From an uncultured Rhodothermaceae bacterium (lineage in GTDB: Bacteria > Bacteroidota > Rhodothermia > Rhodothermales > Salinibacteraceae): a DNA stretch of 52,944 nt. The stretch lies in NCBI GenBank assembly GCA_913056335.1, contig CAJXLX010000005.1:1-52944 (forward strand). Reading direction: 5' to 3'. The notes under the pieces are model-generated. The model was not told where the DNA came from and searched no databases. It saw only the letters and a program-made list of their open reading frames with translations. This document shows positions 9,048 through 17,312 of this stretch, one piece after another; the first letter of the stretch is position 1, and every line of letters begins with the position of its first letter. The translations under genes and the position numbers were made by a program.

Positions 9048-10934
9048 ATGAAGACGCCTCTCGCTTCCACGCACGACCGGATGCTGCTTGCTGGCGTGCT
9101 CGGAGGCGCGGCCGTGCTCCCATGGTTGGCAGCTGCTCCAGCCCGCTGGCCGTTCCTGGTGGCGGGAAGTCTACTCGTAGCCGCGGGGCTGGTGTGGTGT
9201 GCCCGGTGCAACTGTGTTTCCATGCCCCTTGTACTGGGTGGGGCGGTCGTACTTCGGCTTGCGGATCTGCCGCTGGAGCCCGTGCTGAGCGACGACATCT
9301 ACCGCTACCTGTGGGATGCCCGTATTTTCCTTGATGCCGGACTCAACCCGTACGCGCATCCTCCCGACGCCGATGTTCTGCGTCCGTGGCGCGACGAATG
9401 GCTGTATCCGGCTCTCAACTCAGCGTCCTACCATAGCGTCTACCCGCCGCTTTCGCAGCTTACCTTTGCTCTTGCCTACGTGCTGGGCGGCGGCGCTACC
9501 TGGGCAAGCTACTACGTGCTCAAGGGGCTACTCGTGGCTGCAGAGCTGGGTGGACTCTGGGCGCTGCATCGCCATGTAGAGGCGCGGCATTTGGTGCTGT
9601 ATGCCTGGCACCCCCTTGCGCTGCTCGAAGTTGCAGGTCAAGGCCACACCGAAGCCCTCGCGGTGGGCGGCATTGCAGTAGCTGTAGCCGCCGTCCAGCA
9701 GAAGCGCTGGCACATGGCTGCGGCTGGCGTGGCTGGCGCGGGACTTGCTAAGCTCTACCCGTGGATCGGCGCGGCATGGCTCATTCGGCGAGCAGGACCG
9801 CGCGTCATAGCCACGGGATCTGCGGTCATTCTTGCGTTCAGCACGTGGTTCTGGTATCCTGCATTGCTTGCCGATATTGGACAGTCGCTGCGGCTGTACG
9901 TGCAGCTTTTCGAGTTCAACGCGGGGCCATACCTCGCTGCAAAAGAGCTTCTGCGCGCGCTAACCGGAGCCGACTGGAGCAAGACGCTGGGCCCGCTTTT
10001 TGGCGCCGCGACCGTGCTGGGCCTGCTTGCTGTTATCTGGTGGGATACGAAGCGGCATCTGTCGTTTCGGGTATTTGTTCTCGGCACGGTGGGAATCTAT
10101 CTGGCGCTGGCTACAACCGTGCATCCGTGGTATCTCGTTGTCATTGGGGTGGTTGCCGTGCTGCATCCTGTAAGCCGATGGGCCTGGATGTGGATGGCCA
10201 GTTTTAGCATCGGCACGTACCTATTTTACATCGACGGGCCGTACTGGGTGTGGGTCATCCTCGGCTGGGGCGGGGCCGCGGTGCTTCTGCTTTTTGGACT
10301 GATGCGCCACGCCCCGCTCACCCGCTGGCGCGCCCGGCAGAAAGCCCGCGTGTTCGACGCTCCGCTCCGTACGCTCCCCATGCATGCGGATGACGCCCCG
10401 CCCACCGTGCTCGACATTGGGTGCGGCGAAGGGGCTATGGGCGAGCACATCGCCCATACGTACGGATGGGACGTCACTCTCACTGACCTCGACGCGGGTG
10501 TGGCTCGCAGCACCAGTCTTCCGTTCCGACCGTGCACGCCGACCACTCTTCCCTTCGATGACAACGCCTTCGATGCTGCGCTGCTCACGTTTGTGCTCCA
10601 CCATGCCGATGACCCCGAAGCCGTCATGCAAGAGGCGCTGCGCGTGAGCCGGCATCGCGTATTCGTACTGGAGTCCGTGGCGTATCACCCCGTGCAGCGC
10701 CGCCTGCTGGGCTGGATGGACGCTGCCGTGAATGCGATCCGCTCGGGGGGAGGTATGGCGCCTCCGCATCCGGAAACCTACCGCCCAACGGCTGAATGGG
10801 CCACATGGATGCAGGAGCAGGGCGCTCGCGTTGTGGAAACGCGCACCGTGGACGGCTGGCTTCACCCGTGGGCCGTGCTGGTCGTCGCACCGACCCAGCG
10901 CAAAAGGGCCTCCTCGTCAATCGCGTCCGGGTGA
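9048..10934 (+). CDS. GT-C type membrane glycosyltransferase fused to a SAM methyltransferase
   Basis: This is a two-part protein of 628 residues. The N-terminal ~430 residues are a polytopic membrane protein. They contain an acidic loop motif VLSDDIYRYLWDARIF followed by NPYAHPP, as in DUF2029/PIG-M-like polyprenyl-phosphate-sugar mannosyltransferases (GT-C fold). After about residue 440 a soluble class I methyltransferase begins, with motif I VLDIGCGEG at 454-462, an acidic strand end TLTDLD, and a later FDAALLTFVLHHADDPEAVM. A plausible role is transferring a sugar to a lipid or protein and methylating lipid or sugar. The substrate is unknown. No frameshift or stop separates the parts. The 3' end overlaps the convergent miaA by 73 bp. 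Confidence 0.8.
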   Translation: MKTPLASTHDRMLLAGVLGGAAVLPWLAAAPARWPFLVAGSLLVAAGLVWCARCNCVSMPLVLGGAVVLRLADLPLEPVLSDDIYRYLWDARIFLDAGLNPYAHPPDADVLRPWRDEWLYPALNSASYHSVYPPLSQLTFALAYVLGGGATWASYYVLKGLLVAAELGGLWALHRHVEARHLVLYAWHPLALLEVAGQGHTEALAVGGIAVAVAAVQQKRWHMAAAGVAGAGLAKLYPWIGAAWLIRRAGPRVIATGSAVILAFSTWFWYPALLADIGQSLRLYVQLFEFNAGPYLAAKELLRALTGADWSKTLGPLFGAATVLGLLAVIWWDTKRHLSFRVFVLGTVGIYLALATTVHPWYLVVIGVVAVLHPVSRWAWMWMASFSIGTYLFYIDGPYWVWVILGWGGAAVLLLFGLMRHAPLTRWRARQKARVFDAPLRTLPMHADDAPPTVLDIGCGEGAMGEHIAHTYGWDVTLTDLDAGVARSTSLPFRPCTPTTLPFDDNAFDAALLTFVLHHADDPEAVMQEALRVSRHRVFVLESVAYHPVQRRLLGWMDAAVNAIRSGGGMAPPHPETYRPTAEWATWMQEQGARVVETRTVDGWLHPWAVLVVAPTQRKRASSSIASG

Positions 10935-11815
10935 CGCCATACGTAGTCGTCGTAGCGCCGGAACCAGGTGAGCTGGCGCTTGGCGTAGCGGCGCGTGTTG
11001 CGCTTCATGAGGCGCACCATTTCGTTGTAGTCGTACGCGCCCTGCAGATGCTGAATCGGCTCGCGGTAGCCAATGGTGCTTAGCGGCGGCTCGTCGAGGG
11101 CGGCGGGGCCGTCCATCACCGTGCGGACTTCGCCCAGCAGTCCCGCGTCGAGCATATCATCTACGCGCTGGTTAATGCGGTCGTAGAGGCGCTGGCGGTC
11201 GCGGTTGAGCACGACTGTTTTGTAGGTAAACGGCGGCTCGGGCTGGTTTTCGTAGAAGGAGGTAAGCGTACGCCCCGTGCCGTGATAGACCTCAAGCGCC
11301 CGCATCACGCGGTGTGTTTTGGTCGGATCGGCCTTGGCGGCCTGCTTGGGATCGACGGCTTCGAGTTCATCGTAGAGCGCCTGTTTTCCCTCACGCTCCA
11401 GCTGCGCTTCGAGTGCTTCGCGCACGGCGTCCTCCACATCCGGGATGTCGGCCAGCCCTTCTTGCAGGGCGTGGATGTAGAGCGTAGAGCCGCCCACAAT
11501 AATCGGCACCCGGCCCCGCGCGCGAATCTGGCGGATGCGGGTATTGGCGTCGTCGGCAAAAGCGCCTGCGGAGTAGGGGCCGTCGGACAGCGACCGCTCG
11601 TTGATGAAGTGATGCGGTACGGTCTCTTGCTCTTCAGGGGCAGGCGTAGCCGTCCCAATGTTCAACTCCTCGTAGATCTGGCGGCTGTCGGCCGAAATGA
11701 TCTCCGCGTTCCACTGCTGTGCCAGCGACAGACTCAGCGCCGTTTTGCCTACCGCCGTGGGCCCCACAATGCACAGAAACGGGCCAGGGCGAGTGTCGGA
11801 GGTATTGGGAGGCAT
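10862..11815 (-). CDS. miaA: tRNA dimethylallyltransferase MiaA
   Basis: MiaA attaches a dimethylallyl group to N6 of adenosine 37 in tRNAs reading UNN codons. The P-loop GPTAVGKT lies at residues 18-25, followed by the family signatures SADSRQIYEELNIGTA, IVGGSTLYI and, near the C-terminus, YAKRQLTWFR. Length from the ATG at 11815 is 317 residues, as expected. The frame stays open further upstream, but that part has no family similarity and overlaps the small gene at 11850-12089. The C-terminal coding sequence overlaps the tail of the convergent glycosyltransferase-methyltransferase gene. Confidence 0.95.
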   Translation of the reverse strand: MPPNTSDTRPGPFLCIVGPTAVGKTALSLSLAQQWNAEIISADSRQIYEELNIGTATPAPEEQETVPHHFINERSLSDGPYSAGAFADDANTRIRQIRARGRVPIIVGGSTLYIHALQEGLADIPDVEDAVREALEAQLEREGKQALYDELEAVDPKQAAKADPTKTHRVMRALEVYHGTGRTLTSFYENQPEPPFTYKTVVLNRDRQRLYDRINQRVDDMLDAGLLGEVRTVMDGPAALDEPPLSTIGYREPIQHLQGAYDYNEMVRLMKRNTRRYAKRQLTWFRRYDDYVWRHPDAIDEEALLRWVGATTSTAHG

Positions 11816-11849
11816 GGGGCGTGACGGATTGATGCACAAAACAAGAGCA

Positions 11850-12089
11850 TCAGGCAGACACGCGCGGTTCGCTCGGTTGTTCGTCGGTGGGCACGTTGTC
11901 CGTAGGCACGTGAAGTTCGGGGCAGGGCCCCACAGGCACCGAGTCGCCGGTAGGAGGAAGGCCGCCATCGTCGGAGCCCCCGAAGCTGTCGTCAGGGTCA
12001 ATGCCCTCCGGATACTGGTGGTGGATGTAGAGCATGACGACGAGTCCGGCCACGCACGAGAGGATAAATAGTACTTCGATAAAAACCAT
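11850..12089 (-). CDS. small single-pass membrane protein of unknown function
   Basis: A 79-residue frame between lycopene cyclase and miaA on the same strand. Residues 3-22 form one hydrophobic helix (FIEVLFILSCVAGLVVMLYI). An acidic, Gly/Pro-rich tail follows (DPDDSFGGSDDGGLPP onward), which looks disordered. I do not recognise the family. The layout (single helix plus Asp/Gly/Pro tail) recalls small uncharacterised Bacteroidota membrane proteins. Another gene at 14734 has a similar plan. It ends 34 bp before miaA and may be co-transcribed with it. Confidence 0.6.
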   Translation of the reverse strand: MVFIEVLFILSCVAGLVVMLYIHHQYPEGIDPDDSFGGSDDGGLPPTGDSVPVGPCPELHVPTDNVPTDEQPSEPRVSA

Positions 12090-12180
12090 AGTGCAACGGG
12101 ATGCGAGAGCGTGTTAGCGTTCACCGTTGCATCATATTCATGACAAGGCGATGCGTTTCACGACGAAAGGCTATTTGAGC

Positions 12181-12945
12181 CTATGATATGGGTGTGCGTT
12201 GGCTTGAGACGGCCTCATTGGAGAAGAAGGCTGGTGCGCTATCCAAAAAGAGTAAGATACCCTTCACAACCATCAGGTTGGTAACAAGGAAAAAGGTGGC
12301 CTCTTCAATGGGCAATCCGAAGGGCTCAATGCCCACAGTGAACTGGGGCGAGATCGTCCAGATGCCGTTGTGGATGGCGATGGCATCGGCAATCCACAGG
12401 TAGACGGTGGGGATGCCAACGGTTACGAGCATGGTGCGCCGGTACTGCCAGAGCTGCGGGCCGTCGTAGAACCAGAGGAATGACAGGATGGGCCCGGCCC
12501 ACCCAATGATGAGCCCCATGTACAGAAACGCGTCGATGCCCGAGGCGATCATCCACCAGCCCAGCACCGACACTGCAAGCCAGAACCCACCGCCTACCCA
12601 GCGTGGGGCCTCAATGCGTTTGTTGGTTTCGCTGCTGCGTGACAGGTAGTGGTACAGGAAGAGCCCGGTTAGAATGGGTTGCAGGATAAAGAAGGCGTAC
12701 TCTTCAACCGGTACATACCCAATGGTAGCCAGCACGCGGCTTTCGCCATACCACCAGATTTCGTTGGCCACGAGATAGTTATCCCACGGCGTGGTGTATG
12801 TGAATGCGATGAGGCAGAGCAGCGGTAGGGCCCAGACTCCACGTTTTCCGCCCACGCCAGCTAACGGACGCGGAAGCGTGGTCGCCAGTAGCACAATAGG
12901 CGGAATCGTAAAGATAAGGTGGAAGGCCAGGTATGAAAGCGTCAT
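12181..12945 (-). CDS. crtY: lycopene cyclase, fused two-half CrtYcd type
   Basis: This integral membrane enzyme closes the end rings of lycopene to form beta-carotene-type carotenoids. The protein (254 residues) contains two copies of the lycopene cyclase domain. The first has TTPWDNYLVANEIWWYG and VPVEEYAFF, with Glu81-Glu82. The second has GIWTIS and LPIEEATFF, with Glu214-Glu215. Actinobacteria carry these halves as separate crtYc and crtYd genes; here they are one chain. Multiple hydrophobic segments are visible. It follows the carotenoid oxidoreductase gene by 24 bp on the same strand, forming a small pigment operon. In Salinibacter-like bacteria such pigments serve as antenna carotenoids or as retinal precursors; which applies here cannot be told. 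Confidence 0.88.
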   Translation of the reverse strand: MTLSYLAFHLIFTIPPIVLLATTLPRPLAGVGGKRGVWALPLLCLIAFTYTTPWDNYLVANEIWWYGESRVLATIGYVPVEEYAFFILQPILTGLFLYHYLSRSSETNKRIEAPRWVGGGFWLAVSVLGWWMIASGIDAFLYMGLIIGWAGPILSFLWFYDGPQLWQYRRTMLVTVGIPTVYLWIADAIAIHNGIWTISPQFTVGIEPFGLPIEEATFFLVTNLMVVKGILLFLDSAPAFFSNEAVSSQRTPIS

Positions 12946-12969
12946 AGCAGGGGTAGAGAAGAACAGCAG

Positions 12970-14505
12970 TTATATGCGGTGGCGGTCAAGGTCGCGCAGG
13001 AGCACGCGGGCGGCATTGCGTCCCGAGGCGCCCATAATGCCGCCGCCCGGATGCGTGCTGGCCCCGGTAAGGTACAGGCCATCGAGCGGGGCTTTATATT
13101 GTGACCAGCCTATGGCCGGGCGGTTGCCGAACATCTGATCGATACTCATTTCAACGTGCATCACGTTACCGCGAAACAGGCGCAGGTGCTTTTCGAGCCA
13201 GGCTGGATGCTGAAACAACTGCCCTACAATATGCTCCCGGATGCCCGGTGCATACGTCTCGAACGTGTCGATGAGCCGGTTGGCGATGTCGTCGGCAATG
13301 TCGTCCCATGACTGCCCGTTGGCCAGCTCGTACGGGAAGTACTGCCCCCACAGCCAGAGCACCTCGTGGCCCTCGGGAGCGAGCGTCGGATCGGCTGCGC
13401 TAAATGTCATGGCTACCAGCGGCGGATCGGAGGAGGGCTGCCCGCCCAGGTATTCGCCGTAGGCGCGGTGTAGTTGCTCGGGGGAGCGGCACAGCAGTTG
13501 GAGTCCGGTGCGGGCCTTCACCCCCGGATCGGCGGTGTACGACACAGGCTCGTCGAGTGCCAGGCGGAGCATTGCGCCGAAGCCGTTGCCCACGCGCACC
13601 TGCTTGGCAAAGTCGCGGGGCTGGTGCTCCTTGGGCAGGAGCCGCGTGGCCGTCTCTAAGATATGAGTGCCAGAGAGCACCGCGCGGGCTGTGGCCTCGC
13701 CTTTGGTACTGCGGATGCCCATGGCGCTGCCGTTTTCCACCAGGATGTCGCTGACTTCTGCATCCGTAAACACCGAACCGCCATGATGCTCGATGTGCCG
13801 ACGCAGTGCCTGTGTGAGCATGCCGGAGCCGCCGCGTGGACGCGCTACGCCGCCTTCGTGGTACAGCGGGTGCCACAGCACAAAGGGCCCAGTCATCGGC
13901 TCGGTGGGCGGCGGACCCGACTGCGCGGCCATCCATGAGAGCATGGCTCGCATTTCGGGCCGGTCGAAGTACTCACCAACTACGTGCCCGTACGGACGCA
14001 TGATGGTGCGAAGCTCGTCTTGCCACTCCAGCTTCGACGATTCGCCAAGCACCAGGCTCTTGCCCAGTTGGAACGGACTCGGAGAGCGCAAAAACATGTC
14101 GCGCATGGTGCGCGCAAACCCTGACCAGTCGTCGATAAACCGGCGGTAGTTGTCGCCCTCACCCGGAAACGTCTCATTCAGGTGGTGTACGGTCTTGTCG
14201 ACGTCACGGTGGATGTACACCGGCGTGTCGTCAAACGGAGCGAAGAAGAGCGGATCCAGGTCGATGTAGTCCAGCCCAAAGCGCTCCAGCTCCAGCTCCT
14301 CTACAATTGGGGTTAGGCGGATGAGAATGTGCGCGCTCCCCCCCAGATCAAACTGGTAGCCGGGTATAATTTCCTTGGTTGATACCGCGCCGCCTACAAT
14401 GTCGCGTCGCTCGAACACGCCAACGGTGTATCCGGCCTGCGCAAGGTATGCGCTGCACACGAGCGAGTTATGCCCGGCCCCAATCACAATAACATCAAAA
14501 TCCAC
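12970..14505 (-). CDS. crtO: FAD-dependent carotenoid oxidoreductase, CrtO-like beta-carotene ketolase
   Basis: A 511-residue flavoprotein of the CrtI/CrtO superfamily. The N-terminal dinucleotide-binding motif is [19 protein letters not shown], then FERRDIVGG. The C-terminal segment [18 protein letters not shown] matches the FAD-binding end of this family. The N-terminal GAGHN form and the C-terminal GRN motif resemble CrtO ketolases more than the GAGxGG phytoene desaturases. I infer that it adds a 4-keto group to a carotenoid ring, which would suit the adjacent lycopene cyclase. A desaturase or another carotenoid oxidase remains possible. It is the first gene of the operon that continues into lycopene cyclase. 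Confidence 0.75.
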   Translation of the reverse strand: MDFDVIVIGAGHNSLVCSAYLAQAGYTVGVFERRDIVGGAVSTKEIIPGYQFDLGGSAHILIRLTPIVEELELERFGLDYIDLDPLFFAPFDDTPVYIHRDVDKTVHHLNETFPGEGDNYRRFIDDWSGFARTMRDMFLRSPSPFQLGKSLVLGESSKLEWQDELRTIMRPYGHVVGEYFDRPEMRAMLSWMAAQSGPPPTEPMTGPFVLWHPLYHEGGVARPRGGSGMLTQALRRHIEHHGGSVFTDAEVSDILVENGSAMGIRSTKGEATARAVLSGTHILETATRLLPKEHQPRDFAKQVRVGNGFGAMLRLALDEPVSYTADPGVKARTGLQLLCRSPEQLHRAYGEYLGGQPSSDPPLVAMTFSAADPTLAPEGHEVLWLWGQYFPYELANGQSWDDIADDIANRLIDTFETYAPGIREHIVGQLFQHPAWLEKHLRLFRGNVMHVEMSIDQMFGNRPAIGWSQYKAPLDGLYLTGASTHPGGGIMGASGRNAARVLLRDLDRHRI

Positions 14506-14733
14506 GAGACACCTTTTTATTATACGGTCAAACCATCGAAGCGCAAGAGCATAGGCCCTCGGTACTCAGAATATGCAGATTGGCGCGGTGGAATAGAAGC
14601 CCAAGATGTTCGTATTCTGACAAAGCAGCGAAACCGAAGCCGATGGCTCTGCGTGCCTATGCATCCGACTGTCAAGGAGTAGTGAACCACATCTACTCCG
14701 CACGTTTCCTTACTTGTCGAGCAGACTGGCACC

Positions 14734-14979
14734 ATGAACTGGATTTCGCAAGTACTCGGCTTTTTTGTAGCATTGGGCCCGGCGCTCATTATGGTTGCAC
14801 TGTGGCATCTCATCTGGAGTGATGACTCGGGTTCGGGGGGCGGCGGTGGAGGCACGCCGCGTCGCGATCCGCCGCCCTCGGGTCCGTCGCATGGATACGA
14901 CCGCGTGCCCGTTGAGCACGACGTAGCACGCGATTCGGTTGCCGAACAGGCCTCAGACCAGAAGTGGCGGCTGAACTGA
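14734..14979 (+). CDS. small single-pass membrane protein of unknown function
   Basis: An 81-residue frame lying alone between the divergent carotenoid operon and the cyclase gene. Residues 7-27 are hydrophobic (VLGFFVALGPALIMVALWHL). A Gly-rich linker with six consecutive glycines and a Pro/Asp/Arg-rich polar tail follow. No family recognised. Its plan resembles the small gene at 11850-12089, and the two could be distant relatives. The 228 bp before it, back to the carotenoid operon start, show no further gene. Coding status rests on the clear membrane helix and tail. Confidence 0.5.
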   Translation: MNWISQVLGFFVALGPALIMVALWHLIWSDDSGSGGGGGGTPRRDPPPSGPSHGYDRVPVEHDVARDSVAEQASDQKWRLN

Positions 14980-15033
14980 GCGTGTCTCCAATGCCTCTGC
15001 TACCTCACTCCTATCTTTTCTCATTCGCTGTGT

Positions 15034-15672
15034 ATGGCCACTTGGATCGACATCTCGCAATCGCTTCATGCCGATGTAGCCGCGTGGCCGGGCGATGTCC
15101 CGTTCTCGCGTAGCACAACGCTGTCAATCCGCAACGGCGATTCCGTGAACTGCTCGGCGCTGCAGATGAGCGTGCACCTGGGCACCCATGCCGATGCGCC
15201 GTATCACGTGGACGACGCGGGCGCAACCACCAGCGGATGGAACCTCGATACGTTCTTGGGAGCAGCCGAGGTCGTAGCGATCCCCCCAGACGCTACGACC
15301 ATTCGCCCTGCGCATCTCAACGAAACGACCGCCCCGCGTCTGCTCTTCAAAACAGTGAGTAGCGACCACCCGGCGACGCAATGGAACGATGCGTTTCCGG
15401 CTGTGTCGGTGGAAGCGGTTTCCTGGATGCGCCATCACGACGTCTGCCTTATGGGGACTGACGCCCCCTCTGTAGATCTTGCCGGTAGTACCGAACTGGC
15501 CGCCCATCATGCACTGAATGCGGCCAATATCGTGAACCTTGAAAACCTGCGGCTTGGTTCGGTTGCGCCTGGACGTTACACCCTCGTGGCGCTCCCGCTT
15601 CGCGTACCCGGAGCTGACGCTGCTCCCGTACGAGCCGTCTTACATCCCAACCCAACCGTGCTTCCTTTGTAA
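15034..15672 (+). CDS. metal-dependent cyclase family protein (kynurenine formamidase-like)
   Basis: A 212-residue protein of the cyclase/KynB family. The metal-binding signature HLGTHADAPYH spans residues 48-58, with His48, His52 and Asp54 as expected zinc ligands. The N-terminal segment (DISQSLHADVAAWPGD) is typical. In the mid-region, LMGTDAPSVD followed by HHALN matches the family's catalytic region. Bacterial arylformamidases hydrolyse N-formylkynurenine, but no other tryptophan-degradation gene is nearby. Isatin hydrolase or another amidase activity is equally possible, so no gene symbol is given. Confidence 0.85.
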   Translation: MATWIDISQSLHADVAAWPGDVPFSRSTTLSIRNGDSVNCSALQMSVHLGTHADAPYHVDDAGATTSGWNLDTFLGAAEVVAIPPDATTIRPAHLNETTAPRLLFKTVSSDHPATQWNDAFPAVSVEAVSWMRHHDVCLMGTDAPSVDLAGSTELAAHHALNAANIVNLENLRLGSVAPGRYTLVALPLRVPGADAAPVRAVLHPNPTVLPL

Positions 15673-15684
15673 AACCTGAGCTAC

Positions 15685-15702
15685 CGGCTTGCGCGCAAGT
15701 CG
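15685..15702. repeat. short palindrome between cyclase and baeRF genes
   Basis: CTTGCGCGCAAG is a perfect 12-bp palindrome (15688-15699), and the flanking CCG/CGG extends the pairing across one mismatch. It lies 16 bp after the cyclase stop and about 100 bp before the next start. It has no following T tract on the plus strand, so an operator or a weak RNA hairpin is more likely than a terminator. Confidence 0.3.
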
Positions 15703-15801
15703 GCTGGCTGATTATCTTTTATTACCATTTTCGGAACGGCCAACTTGACGCGTTGGCGCGCCCGTACTCGCTTATTCTAATGAACTTTTCTGGATGCGGC
15801 T

Positions 15802-17010
15802 ATGGATACCTTTGATCGTGCAACCCTGCGTGCGCTCGCCGAACACAATGGCGATGTGTGCATCAGTCTGTTTATGGAAACGATGCGCAACGAATCCGAC
15901 TGGTCGCAGAACGCCATTCGGTATAAGAACCTGCTCAACGAAGCACGCGACATTATGCATGAGCAGGGTCACCGCAATAACGAAATCGAGGCGGTCCTGG
16001 AACCCGCACGGGCTCTTGCCGACGACACCACATTCTGGCGCCAAGTGACTGAGGGCGTTGCGCTTTTCCTCACTCCCGATTCTATCCAGTCGTATCGCTT
16101 GCCGCTGCAGTTCAATGAGATGGTGACGGTGAGCACGCACTTTCACTTGAAGCCGCTCTTTCCCCTTATTGCGTCAAACAACCGCTTCTTTGTGCTGGCC
16201 CTGAGCCAGAATGACGTTAAGCTGATGCAGGGGACGCACCAGTCCATCGGGGCCGTAGATGCCCGCGCGGTGCCCAGTAGCTTGCAAGATGCATCGCCCG
16301 GTGTCGAGGACGATGCCGAACGGGAGCTCCAGAATCGGACGGCCAACCGTGCCCCCAATGGCCGCACCGACCAAATGTACCATGGCCACCCGCATGATTC
16401 CGATGACAACAGCCGCACGGTAAAGCCTGAGCTCCAGCGGTTCTTTCGCTCGATTGACGAAGGTGTCATGGAGCATCTCGCCGACGAGGAAGCCCCACTG
16501 GTGATCGCCGGGGTTTCGGAATATCTTCCGATGTACCGGGAGGTGAACAGCTACGCGCATCTGGTGGAAGATGAGGTCGTGGCTGGGAATCCAGAGGATC
16601 TGCATCCTAACGAGTTGCACGAAAAGGCATGGGCCATCGTTGCTCCGATTTTTGAGCGCACGCAGCAAGAAGCGCTTGACACGTTCGACCAGCATTACCA
16701 CCAGAGCGGCAACCTGGCATCGGGCGATTTCCACGAGATCGTGCCGGCCTGTGCATACGGTCGTGTCGACACGCTCTTCGTGCCTGTTGGCGAACACCGC
16801 TGGGGCCAGTTCGACCCGACCTCTAACACTGTTGAACTGCATGGTGATCAGGAACCAGGTGACTACGACCTCCTGAATTATGCGGCGGTGCATGCCCATC
16901 TGAACGGAGCCACGGTTTATGCCCTCCGCCCTGAAAATATGCCGAACGGCCAATTCATCGCGGCAACCTTCCGCTACCCTGCAGACGTTACAGCTACCGA
17001 GCGCGGCTGA
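15802..17010 (+). CDS. baeRF-type protein (bacterial archaeo-eukaryotic release factor relative)
   Basis: A 402-residue protein that I match to the bacterial relatives of archaeal/eukaryotic release factor 1 (baeRF families 3/7). Supporting sections are SYRLPLQFNEMVTVSTHFHLKPLF with an LxLSQNDVKL strand. The middle reads ELQRFFRSIDEGVM, then VIAGVSEYLPMYREVN and LHEKAWAIVAPIF. The C-terminal section has YGRVDTLFVPVG. Residues in these places resemble the middle and C-terminal eRF1 folds; a GGQ loop is not seen. The family is proposed to act in ribosome rescue or translation control, but its function is not established. The gene is monocistronic and is closed by a strong hairpin terminator 29 bp downstream. 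Confidence 0.7.
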   Translation: MDTFDRATLRALAEHNGDVCISLFMETMRNESDWSQNAIRYKNLLNEARDIMHEQGHRNNEIEAVLEPARALADDTTFWRQVTEGVALFLTPDSIQSYRLPLQFNEMVTVSTHFHLKPLFPLIASNNRFFVLALSQNDVKLMQGTHQSIGAVDARAVPSSLQDASPGVEDDAERELQNRTANRAPNGRTDQMYHGHPHDSDDNSRTVKPELQRFFRSIDEGVMEHLADEEAPLVIAGVSEYLPMYREVNSYAHLVEDEVVAGNPEDLHPNELHEKAWAIVAPIFERTQQEALDTFDQHYHQSGNLASGDFHEIVPACAYGRVDTLFVPVGEHRWGQFDPTSNTVELHGDQEPGDYDLLNYAAVHAHLNGATVYALRPENMPNGQFIAATFRYPADVTATERG

Positions 17011-17038
17011 CCGATTTTCTTTTACTGTCGCAACCGCT

Positions 17039-17081
17039 CCCGCGGCTGGTCTCCCATCAGAGACAGCCGCGGGTTTCTTTT
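17039..17081 (+). terminator. rho-independent terminator of the baeRF gene
   Basis: The arms CCCGCGGCTG and CAGCCGCGGG pair perfectly over 10 bp. The stem continues inward through GTCT/AGAC after one bulge, with a six-base loop, and is followed by TTTCTTTT. It lies 29 bp after the baeRF stop and separates that gene from the recombinase locus. Confidence 0.85.
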
Positions 17082-17222
17082 GGAGATGCGCAGAGTGAGT
17101 TGCTGCTGCAGAATACCCTGGAGTATCCCGATTGCCTCCACAACGTTAGAAATGCATCGGGGCAGAGGCTAAACGGCCACAGATCAATAGTCCTGTACTA
17201 CCTGACCAACCCCAAATAGCCC

Positions 17223-17251
17223 TTGACTTTTCAATCCCTGATAATTAGCAT
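17223..17251 (+). promoter_or_regulatory. possible sigma70-like promoter of the recombinase gene
   Basis: TTGACT (17223-17228) and TAGCAT (17246-17251) are separated by 17 bp. This is an acceptable -35/-10 pair 62 bp before the ATG. The -10 falls inside the palindrome at 17231-17264, so a protein bound to the palindrome could repress the promoter. Bacteroidota often use a different promoter consensus, so this is tentative. Confidence 0.3.
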
Positions 17252-17264
17252 TATCGGGGATTGA
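17231..17264. other. dif-like / recombinase-site palindrome upstream of the tyrosine recombinase
   Basis: The arms TCAATCCCTGATAA (17231-17244) and TTATCGGGGATTGA (17251-17264) are inverted copies with a single mismatch over 14 bp. They are separated by the six bases TTAGCA. This is the geometry of a Xer recombination site: two 11-bp binding arms whose inner ends read TAA and TTA, around a 6-bp central region. It sits 48 bp before the ATG of a tyrosine recombinase. An operator for a repressor is the main alternative, since it overlaps a candidate promoter. Confidence 0.5.
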
Positions 17265-17312
17265 GATTTAAATAGTGAATCGCCACATCATTCACACTTG
17301 CTATACAGTATC

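Noticed and set aside
11816-12124. N-terminal extension of miaA up to 12124
   Set aside because: It has no family similarity, overlaps the small membrane protein gene and lies before the P-loop at the normal distance from ATG 11815.
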